64,000 nt of DNA from Paralvinella palmiformis (GCA_025642065.1 JAODUP010000113.1:558501-622500); one strand, 5' to 3'; shown: positions 12,122 to 22,548, counted from the first letter of the stretch. Notes: a model not told the origin generated them from the letters alone. Numbers and translations: made by a program.

Positions 12122-15100
12122 CACTTAAAGCATTATAAGTACTCGTGACTCAGGAATAGAAACACTGCATCGCATCTCGAGCGGTGGCATTGGACACAGC
12201 TCGTGTGGTTGGTGTGTTTTATATAACAACTTTAGTTGGATATATAATTCACCTTGGTTGTACGTGGGAACAGAATTATCTTTCCTAGGTCCAGTTATGC
12301 CCAGTTTGTACTATGACATTCAAGATTAGCTCTAATCTGCTTGTCATAAATAACATTTAAGAACTACAATAGTTAGAATAGCATAAATTAGGTCAGGTTT
12401 GAAAATGATAGCATAGTTCAAACAGTAAAGAAGATATGACGCGCTATTACAGTCTGCCTCAGTGCAGGTGTCAGTCTTTTAATAGCAATTAAGCTAAATA
12501 GTTTTAATAGTAGTCGCTTCATGACGCCTGCCCGTTGTAAAAACTGATCTTTGAAGACAGTGACAATTGGGTTATATGGTTTATATAGTATTGCTCTGAA
12601 GAAAGATACAGCAATTGAAAAAATAGCTATAAATAGGGCTGCTTAGATAATTAATCTAAACATTCTCACTACTGCCGTGATCTGACTTGGGTGTTCTATC
12701 CCAAATCCACGGCTGTAGGTGATTCGTTTTTGATTTTGCTTGGCGGCTTAGGGACTGGTGAGACATTACACATGTCTCAGCAAGAAAAGTCGCTACTCTG
12801 GATTCAGTCCCCTGAAGAAACGTCCAGAGTTTGAATTCACGGTTCGAGATTCTCTATGCCTGTGCCTTATTATACACAGCTAAAACACACACACGCACAC
12901 GCACACGCACACACACGCACACACACTGGTTATCTTAAAATCTATTTTGCCGAGTTTCAATCGACTATGTCAGATGATATTATGAAATACAACATGTATG
13001 ATATAACATATGTGAAATGATATGTACAATAATATCTTACTGCTACAATAATTACTCGTTTTAAAATTATATGGATTCGTTTTATAAAGATATAATTATG
13101 TTTATTCCACATCCTTTTTATTTGTAAAATTTGTCACGAATTTTTTAATGTTATGTTAAGGAGGGATGCCTTATATAAGCAATGGTTCAAACATCCTCCT
13201 TTTCAACATTCTATATGTGTTTGCTTTCATTAAAATGATGGTACAGTCAGAATCCGTTAATCCGGACATCATTTATCTGACATATACACTTTCCGACACA
13301 TTATTGTCTCTGACGGATTTAGGTCCATTATAAATGACTCTACACATCGACTCACGATGCTTCCATTGCCTGTGGCTATTTCATAGTCAATCATTCATTC
13401 ATGGCTAATTACAACAACAAAAAACAAATGCGTGATCTTTCCAATGAGCAGATCATGAGTTAATCTGATGGACAAAGTGACACGAGTATATTCTTTATAA
13501 TGTCTGTAATTAACAAACATCCAAATGATCAATGGCCTCAATGCCATTCCGTACCATGGCGTACGGTTATTGCATATTGGTTTAAATACAAAGGTAAAAG
13601 TTACTTGCTATCAGAAATCTACACCACGGCATCAACCATCAGAATCCAAGTAATACTCCACTGGGTTCCAAACTTTGAGGGCAACGACCGAGCTGATAAA
13701 CTAGCAAACGAGGCCACGAGCCTAGACATCATCGAATATGCCGAACATACCTCAGGCACATTCAAAGCGCCTTGTTGACAGATTTATGGCTAATCGACTT
13801 GAACCAATCCACACAGATTATACATCAGCATTAAAGGATTGGTACCAGAAGACCACTGTAGTTGGACATAATTTCCTCAACAACAGATTGGCCAACACCC
13901 AACTCAGAAGACTACGTTTCTGAACTTACTCAAGGAACTTCACCGGCCCGTCACCCCTAACAATATGCCGTCATTCTCAACAAGTGTACGACCCGATACA
14001 TTATCTGCTCAACTGCCCAGCCTACCCGAAGCACCGAAGAATACTTAAAGGTCATCTCCGCCTGGAAGACCACAAACTTCCAGACCATCACCTTGGAGTA
14101 TTGATCATAAGAAAATCAACATTTCTACCAGACATCATAACCTCACTTCTCCAGAAAGACCCTTACACACACCACCAACAACAATGACAGATCAGAGCCC
14201 CTCTATGGTCTAGTGGGCAAGACCATGGGACTTCCATAATCTATGTCTGTAACATTTATGACCTTTGAATTGGTGACTGAGTGTTCTATTTATTCTCGAG
14301 ACTTGGTGTGTCACAGTTGGAACATAAGACGGAGAAGCAACTTCACATTAAACAACTTCCACCATCATAATAACAGAAATCTACACCAGGTGGCTGTGCC
14401 CAATAGACACGAGATTATGTGTCATTTTGGTTCCAATGGATGTTGCGTTTTATTTTTGTCACATACAACGGCATGTCTTTACCACTATGTCACGGATTCG
14501 ATATTCCGACATTCACGTTTATCCTACATATTATCACGTGACAAACCTTGTCGGATTAATGGATTCTGACTGTATTATGAATGTTGAAATAAACAATTTG
14601 AATTGAAACAAACCCCATAATCTATGTCTGTAACATTTATGACCTTTGAATTGGTGACTGAGTGTTCTATTTATTCTCGAGACTTGGTGTGTCACAGTTG
14701 GAACATAAGACGGAGAAGCAACTTCTTTGGGAAACGAGATGATCAGACCGAAAGGTTTGGCTGAATGGCGAAATATATGACGGCTGTAGACAAAAAATAA
14801 GATTCGCACAAATGCTAATTTCCTGCTACTGCCATGTTCGGTTGGAGTTTTATCCACAGAGACTTCAATGACGCCTGAAATAAAGTATTGGAATGAAGGA
14901 TAGTTTTCAATTTTGCGAGATTAATGCGAGTAGTGAAAGTGAGATGATATATCATGGTATATCATGGTATTGCCGATGGTCATCGGGGGAAAGAAAAACT
15001 CATCGAAACATTTCTGTTTCAGTTTAAAATTGTTCGACAAATTGTTCGGATTATCAGAAGTTGAAGCGGGCGAGGAGAATGGAATGGAATGGTGTCGCGA

Positions 15101-15435
15101 GCTATATACCTATTTTCAGGATTGCTGTAAATCAATGACGAAAACAGAGAATATTACAATCACTATAAATGGAGTACTATTACCACTCGGATAAATCGAA
15201 CTGATTCTGATATACATTTTCGAATGAAACATCCCCGTGTTTGATTTGGTAAGAAAATCAATTCCGTAGAATATTCGACAAAACCTGATATAGTTATGTT
15301 CCATTTCAGGCTGATGCCACGATGAAGGATGTCATTTTGGCGATCAGAGCCGATGAGGCTCATCACAGGCTCGTCAATCATACGCTGGCTTCTATGGAGA
15401 GAGACGACTTTAATCCATACAAACCAGGACAGTAA
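4319..15435 (+). CDS. AOX: Alternative oxidase gene (AOX), eight exons
   Basis: Mitochondrial inner-membrane di-iron ubiquinol oxidase that passes electrons from ubiquinol to oxygen, bypassing complexes III and IV. I joined eight exons by GT-AG sites; every junction keeps phase and gives 360 codons from the first exon seen, or 278 from the ATG at 6123. In the 278-residue numbering the iron-binding motifs are LET (E109), NERMH (E148, H151), LEEEA (E199) and RADEAHH (E253, H256). The spacings of 39 and 51 residues between the first glutamates equal those of the trypanosome enzyme as I recall it. The protein ends NPYKPGQ, which fits the animal AOX C-terminal motif N-P-[YF]-x-P-G-[KQE]. There is no cysteine between the presumed targeting peptide and the core, so plant-type redox control by the N-terminal cysteine is unlikely. 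No promoter was identified. A further 5' exon may exist, because the first exon opens at a splice acceptor. Confidence 0.96.
5595..5930 (-). mobile_element. CR1/L2-like LINE 3' fragment in AOX intron 1
   Basis: Shares with 1980-2590 the stretches tttaataaagcgccctta, caaataatatgtctgtaaaa and tttttaagatgg.agtaggtagc, in the same minus orientation and with an ATA tail at 5579-5613. Internally deleted and coding-dead. Confidence 0.75.
5951..6050. repeat. TG-rich and TCTG microsatellite
   Basis: TG array, then tatctatctgtctgtctgtc, lying about 65 bases before the AOX exon at 6115. The open frame through it is low-complexity, and only its tail is the true exon. Confidence 0.85.
6115..6338 (+). CDS. 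AOX: AOX exon with targeting peptide and start of the core
   Basis: The acceptor is cctcag and the donor is gtaggt after a tryptophan codon. An in-frame ATG at 6123-6125 opens [17 protein letters not shown], which is basic, hydroxylated, free of acidic residues and typical of a cleavable mitochondrial presequence. A variable linker follows, then the conserved entry to the AOX core ([17 protein letters not shown]). The ATG is a good alternative translation start that would make the preceding exon non-coding. Confidence 0.88.
6360..6540. repeat. ATC/AAC low-complexity tract in AOX intron 2
   Basis: Runs of ATC, AAC and ATT trinucleotides after the exon 2 donor. Open frames on both strands here are homopolymer-like (Ile, Asn, Leu) and not genes. 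Confidence 0.85.
6866..7035 (+). mobile_element. tRNA-derived SINE, family 1, degenerate
   Basis: Aligns with the good copy at 53100-53289: ccatggtctgatcggtagag corresponds to the A-box region, and cttggaggtcgctcggctcatt and agtggccgcaaaacag to the body and tail. The B box has decayed. Lies in AOX intron 2. Confidence 0.7.
7050..7435. repeat. ATA and GAT microsatellites in AOX intron 2
   Basis: Pure ATA array at about 7063-7088 and a GAT-to-ATA compound array at about 7369-7430. Between them is unrecognised AT-rich sequence. Confidence 0.8.
7753..7844 (+). CDS. AOX: AOX exon 3
   Basis: Thirty codons plus two bases between ttttccag and gtgagt. They encode [19 protein letters not shown] and the basic stretch leading to the LET motif. 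The two trailing bases join the first base of the next exon to make an asparagine codon. The region fits the first helix of the AOX core. Confidence 0.95.
7978..8880 (+). repeat. About 125-bp minisatellite with embedded ATTC arrays, in AOX intron 3
   Basis: Seven units, each with gtatatttaaaaggc, then tattggtttcgacct, then caattgtctgtaggaacagc, then gcttctac.attggacttgc, and each followed by an ATTC array of variable length. Units begin near 7978, 8125, 8251, 8376, 8501, 8627 and 8758. The first unit is the most diverged; inner units differ by few bases. The last ATTC array runs into ccaacag, the acceptor of AOX exon 4. The period is not a multiple of three in most units, so the open frames here are not a protein. 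Confidence 0.95.
8881..8999 (+). CDS. AOX: AOX exon 4 with LET iron-binding motif
   Basis: Encodes [18 protein letters not shown], then RHLTSLRKM and GWIHTLL: the first iron-ligand helix and the strongly conserved stretch after it. The acceptor (ccaacag) directly follows an ATTC array that ends a minisatellite. The exon ends with one base, completed by the next exon to a glutamate codon. Confidence 0.97.
9230..9560. repeat. ATA/TTA/GTA trinucleotide arrays in AOX intron 4
   Basis: ATA array at 9228-9258, then degenerate GTC/GTA runs, then TTA/TTG arrays at 9480-9560 ending about 57 bases before exon 5. The 156-residue open frame is low-complexity. Confidence 0.85.
9618..9710 (+). CDS. AOX: AOX exon 5 with NERMH iron-binding motif
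   Basis: Lies between tttgacag and gtattg. Encodes [11 protein letters not shown], which holds a bridging glutamate and a histidine ligand, then [17 protein letters not shown]. Its last base joins the next exon to make an alanine codon. The open frame on the opposite strand at 9556-9738 is its shadow. Confidence 0.97.
9875..9925. repeat. ATA microsatellite in AOX intron 5
   Basis: About 16 ATA units. Confidence 0.9.
10085..10185 (-). mobile_element. tRNA-like SINE head or tRNA pseudogene
   Basis: On the minus strand the segment reads tggcctcatgggttagagc (A-box-like) and later ggttcgaatccc, a perfect B box, about 45 bases apart. It does not fold as a complete tRNA that I can see. No second copy was found in the window, so the family is unknown. 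It lies in AOX intron 5. Confidence 0.55.
10190..11095. other. AOX intron 5 remainder, nothing recognised
   Basis: No known repeat. A 69-codon open stretch starting after a good-looking acceptor at 10733 is not needed to close the AOX frame and shows no AOX similarity. Confidence 0.6.
11096..11208 (+). CDS. AOX: AOX exon 6 with LEEEA iron-binding motif
   Basis: Lies between tttatttcag and gtaggt. Encodes a hydrophobic helix ([14 protein letters not shown]), then [20 protein letters not shown], with the third iron-binding motif. It ends in phase 0. Confidence 0.97.
11622..11909 (+). repeat. 16-bp minisatellite at the end of AOX intron 6
   Basis: Degenerate repeats of AATAGTCCTATATTTG with a frequent TATTTTAAT variant, roughly 17 units. 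Those nearest the exon are cleanest. The array ends within ten bases of the exon 7 acceptor. Confidence 0.93.
11918..11995 (+). CDS. AOX: AOX exon 7
   Basis: Twenty-six codons, phase 0 at both ends, encoding [11 protein letters not shown] and [12 protein letters not shown]. These correspond to the variable loop and the conserved IA.DYW.L block of AOX. The acceptor (gatatgcag) is poor in pyrimidines and sits at the end of a 16-bp minisatellite. Of two nearby GT dinucleotides, only the one at 11996 keeps phase with the final exon. Confidence 0.93.
12024..12122. repeat. CA/TA microsatellite
   Basis: CA array with CG and TA interruptions, then TA, just after AOX exon 7. Confidence 0.9.
12125..12475 (+). 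repeat. Unclassified repeat, copy C (AOX intron 7)
   Basis: Third copy of the repeat found in tandem at 2950-4050, here lacking the first 250 bases. Shares gactcaggaatagaaacac, ctcgagcggtggcattgg and cctaggtccagttatg. It begins directly after a TA microsatellite. Confidence 0.85.
12650..12930 (+). repeat. Interspersed repeat family 2, plus copy
   Basis: Matches 59621-59865 in reverse orientation almost base for base: attctcactactgccgtgat, ttgcttggcggcttaggg, catgtctcagcaagaaaag, ccctgaagaaacgtccagag. Here the unit ends gcctgtgccttattatacac, followed by agctaaaacacac and a CA array. Confidence 0.85.
13590..14187 (+). pseudogene. LINE RNase H and C-terminal fragment
   Basis: Translation near 13640-13720 gives [20 protein letters not shown], the RNase H end with the conserved GN..AD.LA.EA block. 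After a frameshift near 13750 the frame continues as [14 protein letters not shown], then across a stop at 13921 to [18 protein letters not shown], a damaged zinc-binding tail typical of Jockey/I-type LINEs. It ends near a CAC/CAA-rich tail at 14170-14185. The endonuclease and RT are absent. Confidence 0.85.
14234..14344 (+). repeat. 111-bp direct repeat, left copy
   Basis: Identical by eye to 14615-14725, running from ccataatctatgtctgtaac to cggagaagcaacttc. It follows a sequence resembling a tRNA A box (tggtctagtggg, near 14212). Confidence 0.95.
14615..14725 (+). repeat. 111-bp direct repeat, right copy
   Basis: Second copy, 381 bp downstream of the first and 41 bp beyond the right end of the pogo-like element. 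Confidence 0.95.
15310..15435 (+). CDS. AOX: AOX terminal exon with RADEAHH motif and stop
   Basis: The acceptor is ccatttcag. Forty-one codons and a TAA encode [20 protein letters not shown], then [14 protein letters not shown] and the animal-type end NPYKPGQ. E253 and H256 of the 278-residue form are here. No AATAAA is seen in the 140 bases between the stop and the TA array that begins near 15573. Confidence 0.97.
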   Translation, partial: ADATMKDVILAIRADEAHHRLVNHTLASMERDDFNPYKPGQ

Positions 15436-15571
15436 TAGATAGTAATCGAATTGGAATTAGGCTTATTTGAAATTATCATTAATTGTGTATGATCCAGATC
15501 GATTTCCCCCGAACTTTTTGATTTAGTTCTATTGCACGGTATATATTATACGTTGTAAATTGCCTTCTTTG

Positions 15572-16090
<519 letters not shown>

Positions 16091-16239
16091 GTGTGTTTGT
16101 GTGTGTGTGTATTGTGTGTGTTTTGTTGTTTTCAAAAGTTCTTGGCACACAAGATTCTCATTAGACTTGTCTGTGTGTATTTTCGTAAGTCGTTGTCATA
16201 GTCTTCATAGATATGATGATGTTTTCAAGATTTGAGTCT

Positions 16240-16875
16240 TTAAGATATTTCAAGATAAGATGTTTTTCGTGTTTTCACAAATACTCGACGACACAAGTTA
16301 GAAGGCTTATACTAAATTTGAGCGGTTTAGTGTTATTTAATGTATTTAGTTTTCTTTGAGTGCTTGAAAAGAATCTGTACCACAAACGATAAAAGTTCTC
16401 TTCACAATTTATCTAAAACTGAATAACACATTTAATTCTTATTTGGCGTGCATTTGATGTAGTGATTTAAGTGTAGTGAGGTGGGAGTGGGTTGCAGATT
16501 CCCAGATAACGGGCTGGTGCTTCGGCTGAAGTAAATTGTCAAATTTCGTATGCTGTACTATTTACATATTCATGAACCGGTACTACATTTTAATGTATTG
16601 AAGTCAATTGAGGTAAAAGAAGCTTGAAAGCATGCATATTTCAGTTGTTTAAAATTATGAGTACATAATTTAGCGCTACATTACTCGAATATAATGTTCT
16701 ATTGGCCTTAATATAATACCAATTGTGAGACTCCGCCCTCAGCCACTTTATAAGATGTCAATATTCAAAATAAATGATTTTGTTCATAAGATTAAAATTG
16801 ACCGGAAGAGTATATGTCACGTGATGTGTTCGTTCGCGGCATTTGAGTGATGATCCCGTTTTTCACATTTTTTCA
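16240..16875. other. No recognised feature
   Basis: AT-rich sequence with no repeat or open frame I can name. Confidence 0.5.
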
Positions 16876-16889
16876 TCAGGAATCATCGG

Positions 16890-17095
16890 CCCAGTTTCAC
16901 CGACTAGCTTATATATGAGCAGCCAAGCTATGGAGTGCGCTCCCAGCTCACATTCGTGAATCCAAAAATATTTTTAAGATGTTGCTGAAAACACATTTGT
17001 TCTCCAACCATTTTGATGTTTAATTTCTTTTTTTTTCTTTTTTCTTAATCAGTTTTATATATCCCAATTTAGCTTTATACATATATTGTTATGAA
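16890..17095 (+). mobile_element. CR1/L2-like LINE 3' end
   Basis: The plus strand reads KLWSALPAHIRESKNIFKML and then LKTHLFSNHFDV and a stop at about 17023. This is the standard C-terminal end of CR1/L2 reverse transcriptases. Only about 50 codons and the 3' UTR remain. Confidence 0.8.
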
Positions 17096-17224
17096 ATAAT
17101 CGTATTATATTTGTTATAAGTTTTTGTCTTCTTAACATTCGTAATTTATGGTCATGCAGATTAAGAAAATAATGTATATTTCGTTTCCATGATCTAACTA
17201 TCAATCCGATTGACTAAAAACATC

Positions 17225-17350
17225 TGACACCTGGTTTCATAGCCCGGCCAAACTTTGGTCTAAAGATTGTTTTATCTTTTACTTCGTCACAAGACTTTTG
17301 GAGGTTACTCGACTCACCATATATACAACAGTGGCCGTAAAACAGCAATA
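17225..17350 (+). mobile_element. SINE family 1, degenerate
   Basis: Body matches tttacttcgtcacaagacttttggaggttactcg and agtggccgtaaaacag; the tRNA-like head is largely lost. Confidence 0.6.
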
Positions 17351-17880
17351 TTTCCTAACAAATCTGTAGCTACCAACACAAAATTAATCATGGCCATGGA
17401 AGTAACATAATACAAATTATTCGAAAATGATACAACAAGCAGTAAAACACCAAAAAACCTTTTAATCTTGGAATACCTTCTACAAAAGGCACGTTATGAT
17501 CAAATTATTAGTGCAGGGCATTGGATCGTATGTTCTTTTATAGCTATGATTACCATTATTGATGCTTATAGCGGATAAAGTTCGACACAAAGTAAACCTT
17601 CGTATACAAGTCTTTCATAATTTGCGTCTTTTCTGATTTTTCACATCGTCAAAAAAGAAGCGGTCAGAGCTAGCTCACCTGACTTGTGTTAGTCAAATAT
17701 TGAAATTATTTATAATTTATTAATATTCGTATCTCTTTTGTTCATTATCTGCCAGAACTTCTGTAAATGATTTTATGATTTTGATGGCCACAAGCGAGTC
17801 ATACTTTCTGAGCATAAAATAATCATTACAACCAACATAGTCAGCATTATCATATGCTGCCACATGCAGTCACGTGATCG
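17351..17880. other. No recognised feature
   Basis: AT-rich, no open frame or repeat recognised. Confidence 0.5.
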
Positions 17881-18081
17881 TTGATTGATTGATTGATTGC
17901 TGTTTTACGGCCACTTTTGTGCACATGGTAGGCTAAATGAGTCGAGCGACCTCCAAATGTAATGAAGCGAAGTCAAAGATGAAACACCCTTCAGATATGC
18001 CACGCCGAGATTCGAACTCAGGTGGTAGTGATCTGTGATTGATCGAACGCGCTCCGAGTTATATCACGGTGGCGTCCCATG
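17881..18081 (-). mobile_element. SINE family 1, minus copy
   Basis: Reads gctgttttacggccac, aggctaaatgagtcgagcgac and cgccgagattcgaactcagg: the inverse of the 53100 copy, with a GATT tail in place of GAT. Confidence 0.85.
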
Positions 18082-18890
18082 TTTGAGCAGCATATGGCTA
18101 GCATATACAGTTTACATGACCCCGAATGACCACCGAAGACAGTAACATGCCTCTTAATACATCCAACCATCAGTAGCCAGCTATCAGACGCTACTCACTA
18201 ACTATAAGTAACAGGGAGTTATCACCGGAGAAGGGTTAGTGACGTGTTGATATTTGGGTCATGTCTAGATATTTGGGTCATGTCTAGATGGTGGTGATTA
18301 AACGTCTCCAATGGAATTCGGACTAATTTCGTGTCATCAGTAAGACGTGATTTTGCAATGTAAATCAGCTTAGCGACATTGGTCAGTTTTTTAGGTTGGT
18401 TTGTTTGTTCGCATACATCTCACTGACACGCACACACGCACGCACGCACTCATTCACTCACTCACCGACATATATATATTTTCTTCACCAACTATGCCAT
18501 CTATTGTAAATTATAAATTTATTTAAAATTAGTTCCCGTAGTAAGTGTTTTATTCCCCTCCATATACTGTACATAACGGACATATATATTACAATACTGT
18601 TTTCATGGTACAATATACAGAGAGGTAACACCAATAACCCTACACGTTGAAAACCCATTGCAATAGCATGCCTCATTTGATATACAAGTCAACATATATA
18701 ACTGATAATGGGTTAGGTGTTACATAAAAGAGGTATGAGAAGTACGAAAAATAATACAAGACATATACAAAATTTAACAGTATCATAGATACAATAACCT
18801 TATAGTGAAACAAACAATCTATCATTATAAGGAATGCATACAAAAAAGTTACAGATTATCAATGTACACACTTTTCACACTTCAAACAAA
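18082..18890. other. Mostly unrecognised; possible LINE 3' UTR
   Basis: Contains a 20-bp tandem doublet (atatttgggtcatgtctag) near 18252-18291 and a CACG run near 18430. The part from about 18480 lies directly downstream of the minus-strand LINE at 18900-21480 and may be its 3' UTR. Confidence 0.4.
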
Positions 18891-18899
18891 TAGTTTTTT

Positions 18900-21480
18900 T
18901 TGGTGGTCATATTTTTTTTACTTTAGGGTGTATATTTCCCCATATTGCGGGACCTTGGTGTAAAATTGAATTAGAAGCAAGAAAAATGCGGCACTTTTTA
19001 CATGAGGTGAGTGATTTTGTCGTGTATTATGATCGTGATATGCAGTATTTAGTGTGAAATGCTCCATTAAAGGTTTTGGTAATGTTTTGTGTTTACCGTC
19101 AAACATGAATTTGCCAGTTTCTTATTCGTACGTTGTCTTTAACGTCAATATGTTACACGTCTCAGAAACTTTGGCTGTATGAGCATTGTACTCACTTTTG
19201 TTTATAAGCCGTATAGACTTTTTTGAAGCACTTTAATTTTCTTTAAATATGATTGATAGGTAGATCCCCATAAAGTGATACCGTATGGTATATGAGGTTG
19301 AACTAAGTCACTGTACAATATCTTCAAATGGTGGCAAGATATAATTTGTTTACCAGTGCGCAGATATAAGTTGCCTTAGATATTTTTAAATTGGCATGTT
19401 TATTGTGTTCCTTCAATGTTAGTTTCAATACAAACACTAAACCCATTGTTAGCATTATCATTCCCATACGGAAAAACATGTAATTGGCTTTGGTAATATG
19501 TAGGGACAATTTATTAGCCTTGAACCAGTCATATAGGTTATCCAAATTATTAATAATTTTGCGATAAAGTTCATCAGATTGTTTTTAACATGCATACAGT
19601 GTGGTGTCATCAGCAAACCACATGGCTTTAGTATCTGTAAGAGAAAGTGGCAAGTCATTTGTGTAAATTGTGAAAAGAAGGGGTCCCAAAGTTGACCCTG
19701 TAGTACCCAACATGTGATGCATTGATTATCAGAGGATATACCTTTATATTGTACATATTGAGTTCGATCAGATAAATAATTTTCGAACCAGTCCAATGAT
19801 TGTCCCTGCACCCCATAATATTCCAATTTATTAATTAATAATTCATGAGCTATCGTATCAAAGGCCTTTGCCAGCTCTAGATATATTGCAAGAGTGTGTT
19901 GATTATTTTCTCTGGCTTTGGTATTATCAATTAAAAAATCAGTCACTGCTTAGGCTGTTGAGTGACGGTTTCCAAATCCATACTGACCGTTGTAAAGTAA
20001 ATTGTGTGTTTCCAAGAATGAATAAAGTATTTTATGGACACCTTTTTCTAGTAATTTTGACAAAATCGGTAAAAACGATATAGGCCTATAGTAACATAAT
20101 TGATTTTTAGCTTTTGATTTATAGATAGGCACTATTTTAGTAACTTTAATAGATTTTGGAACTATTCCACTTTCAAGTGACTTGTTGACAAGCACGCTAA
20201 CTGGTAGGGATACTTCATCTTTCATTTTCTTCAAACATATGCATGGCATATCGTCACACCCTGAACTTTTCTTTACCTTCATGTTTGTAATAATTTTGTA
20301 TATTTCAAATGAGTCAGTAGGTCTGAGGAAAATGGAATCTTTGGGTCGGGAATGTGAGATGCCAAATCGCATCCATCATTTTCTAAAATAGGAACAAAAG
20401 CCTCAACTGATATATTTTGGGTTAGTTAATTTTGTGTTGTTAACGCTAAATCAATCTGATACCCTGTTTTATCAATCATTTTTCCAATAACCGATTTCGA
20501 CACTCGCTAGATGTTTCATACATCACCCTTGAATGTATATAATAAACCTCCGTAATATTTCACTTTTGCCTTTCGACTCAGCCTATGATACAAATTTCTA
20601 TATTTCTGGTATATTTGCTGTTAATTTAATGATTTTACAGAATTTTTCATGTGCATTCTGCTAAGTCTTATTGAGGATTTCATGAGCCCTTTGGTCGTCC
20701 ACAGTTCCCATAGAATACATTTAGGTGGGATCTGAAGAGTTTTAGTGGTAATTAGATATCAGTGTATTCATGTATAATATCAAAACCCTTTAATATTATC
20801 AAGACATGACCAATCAGTGACACACAAAAACGATTTAATGCTCTTAAACGCATTTTCATCTAGTTTCCGATATTTGGAAGTGAGTGGCTTTAGTTTTCTT
20901 TTATTCTTACTGCCTCTATCAATAAACAGCGGCAAATGATCTGACAAGTCAACAGATAATATACCAGACAACGTTTTATCAAGTTTGTTGATTCTTACAT
21001 ATAAATTATCTTTCAACGTAGCCGATGTATGTGTTATCAGTCGCAATAATGAGCTCAACATTCTCATCCTTAATCCGGCTCAACAATGAATCATATTTCG
21101 CAATAGATTCTTAACAGTTTGGAACCCGATATACATCTCTCCAATAAGGATTTTATTTCTGACATTTGTTAATTCAAGAAATAATTATTCAAATATATGT
21201 TTCTCGAATAAAGATAGATCTCCTCGAACAACGTATTCGTATCTATCAATCACATACATGCCGATACCACCACCTTTCATGTGTTTCCTGTTTTTACACA
21301 CAAGGTTGTATCCCGCTATGTTGTACAGATCAAAGTTAGTGTCGGTCAAAAATGTTCCGCACAATAATATGAAGAAATAACATTTTATTTTGCTTTCCTT
21401 TAACCTTGCCAAGAAACGGTTTAAGTTTAATAAATTTGTCAGACAGCCTCCGAACATTTATATGTATAGCACTATCTTCA
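18900..21480 (-). mobile_element. Decayed LINE: endonuclease, RT and C-terminal end
   Basis: Minus-strand order from high to low coordinate. At 21185-21480 an endonuclease start (LTDTNFDLYNIAGYN, KGGGIGMYV). At 20780-21067 the endonuclease end with LSVDLSDHLPLF, the conserved SDH block. At 19950-20372 the RT finger region (KSSGCDDMPCICLKKMKD, YYRPISFLPILSKLLEK). At 19458-19946 the RT palm (FDTIAHELLINKLEYYGVQG). At 19600 FADDTTLY, the catalytic FADD box, in another frame. At 18918-19106 NTAYHDHNTRQNHSP, the usual C-terminal HNTR block. At least four frameshifts or stops, so inactive. Jockey/CR1-type; the clade is inferred. Confidence 0.9.
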
Positions 21481-22120
21481 TCATGCAGTGGAGGTTTTCA
21501 GATCCAGTTTGTGGTTTTTCGATATTTCATTTATTTCAAATTGACTAGGCGTTATAATTGTTGCATAACCATTATGTGCCTGTCGTGTTGACCAAGTAGA
21601 TGCACTCGCTAATATGTACTTTCTTCGTGCTTACATCTGTCGAGTACATAAAGTGAATTAAAACAAAAACAAATAAACTAAAATCATACACTCTCTGGTG
21701 TGAGTGCTTGGATGAGTGCAAGCGTAAACAAAAGCACAAGAGAAAGGAATATTTCCAAATTGATTCAATGTTTCTACACCTTCAACGAGCTGTACAATTA
21801 ATCTAGAGTGGTGCACTCAACTTATTAGGCCAGATTAATGATAGCAGTGCGTCTTGACATTGATTATACAAAGTTTAATACCAATATAACTTAACGATAG
21901 GATAGCAGTTATTCTAATGTCTTAATTGGTAGCAGGCATGTGATATTCATTTAGTGGAAAATAACAAATGAGCCAGTGTTTGGCAACTTAAAAAAAACGT
22001 AAATATAACAATATAACAATACTTGATAATAACATTAAATGCTTCTAATTTTATGGAATTGTGTTACATAAAATGTGATCTTCCAAAACCGTTGTTGATT
22101 ATTTACGGTCACTTTTGTAC
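21481..22120. other. No recognised feature
   Basis: AT-rich; upstream of the LINE on its own strand, without an identifiable ORF1. Confidence 0.45.
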
Positions 22121-22121
22121 T

Positions 22122-22286
22122 ACTAGAGGATGATGATGATGATGATTGATGTCCAACTGCCACCTTTTGTGCACACGGTAGGATAAATGGGCCGAGGGAC
22201 TTCCAAAGGTAATCAAGCGAAGTCAAAGATGAAACACTCTTCAGATATGCCCACGCGCAACCAACTAGACCACGTGGGCGCTCTGA
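22122..22286 (-). mobile_element. SINE family 1, minus copy, damaged head
   Basis: Starts at the GAT tail, reads gccaccttttgtgcacacgg and aggataaatgggccgaggg, then loses the B box before actagaccacgtgggcgc. Confidence 0.8.
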
Positions 22287-22541
22287 ACTATTGAGGAAGA
22301 GTACCTTCAGCCTAGATCGAAATGGTAGTACTATTCCCCTAGCTTCACCATATTTCAGTTTTGTACCATGTGAACGACACTTGCAGAATGTTTCTCGGTG
22401 ACTGGCATAAAACCAGAATCATTGACTTTAATAAATTAAATAGTTTTATGACATTCGCTCAGTAAGAATGTGATGAAATTAAATAGTTTTATGAGAAAAA
22501 TATGTTGCTGGTATAATCTACTGATCTCTAGCATCGATATT

Positions 22542-22548
<7 letters not shown>

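Larger units (their letters stand above)
13244..14572. mobile_element. pogo/Tigger-like DNA element with TA duplication (AOX intron 7)
   Basis: The left end is CAGTCAGAATCCGTTAATCC and the right end (14549-14572) is its inverted copy with two changes. Each end is flanked by TA (13242-13243 and 14573-14574). CAG-starting termini and TA target duplications are typical of pogo/Tigger elements. No transposase is seen; the interior instead holds a LINE RNase H fragment (13590-14187) and one copy of a 111-bp direct repeat. Probably a non-autonomous element with later insertions. Confidence 0.8.

Noticed and set aside
14964..15194. 76-codon frame between AOX exons 7 and 8
   Set aside because: No AOX similarity, and the exon 7 to exon 8 join is in phase without it.
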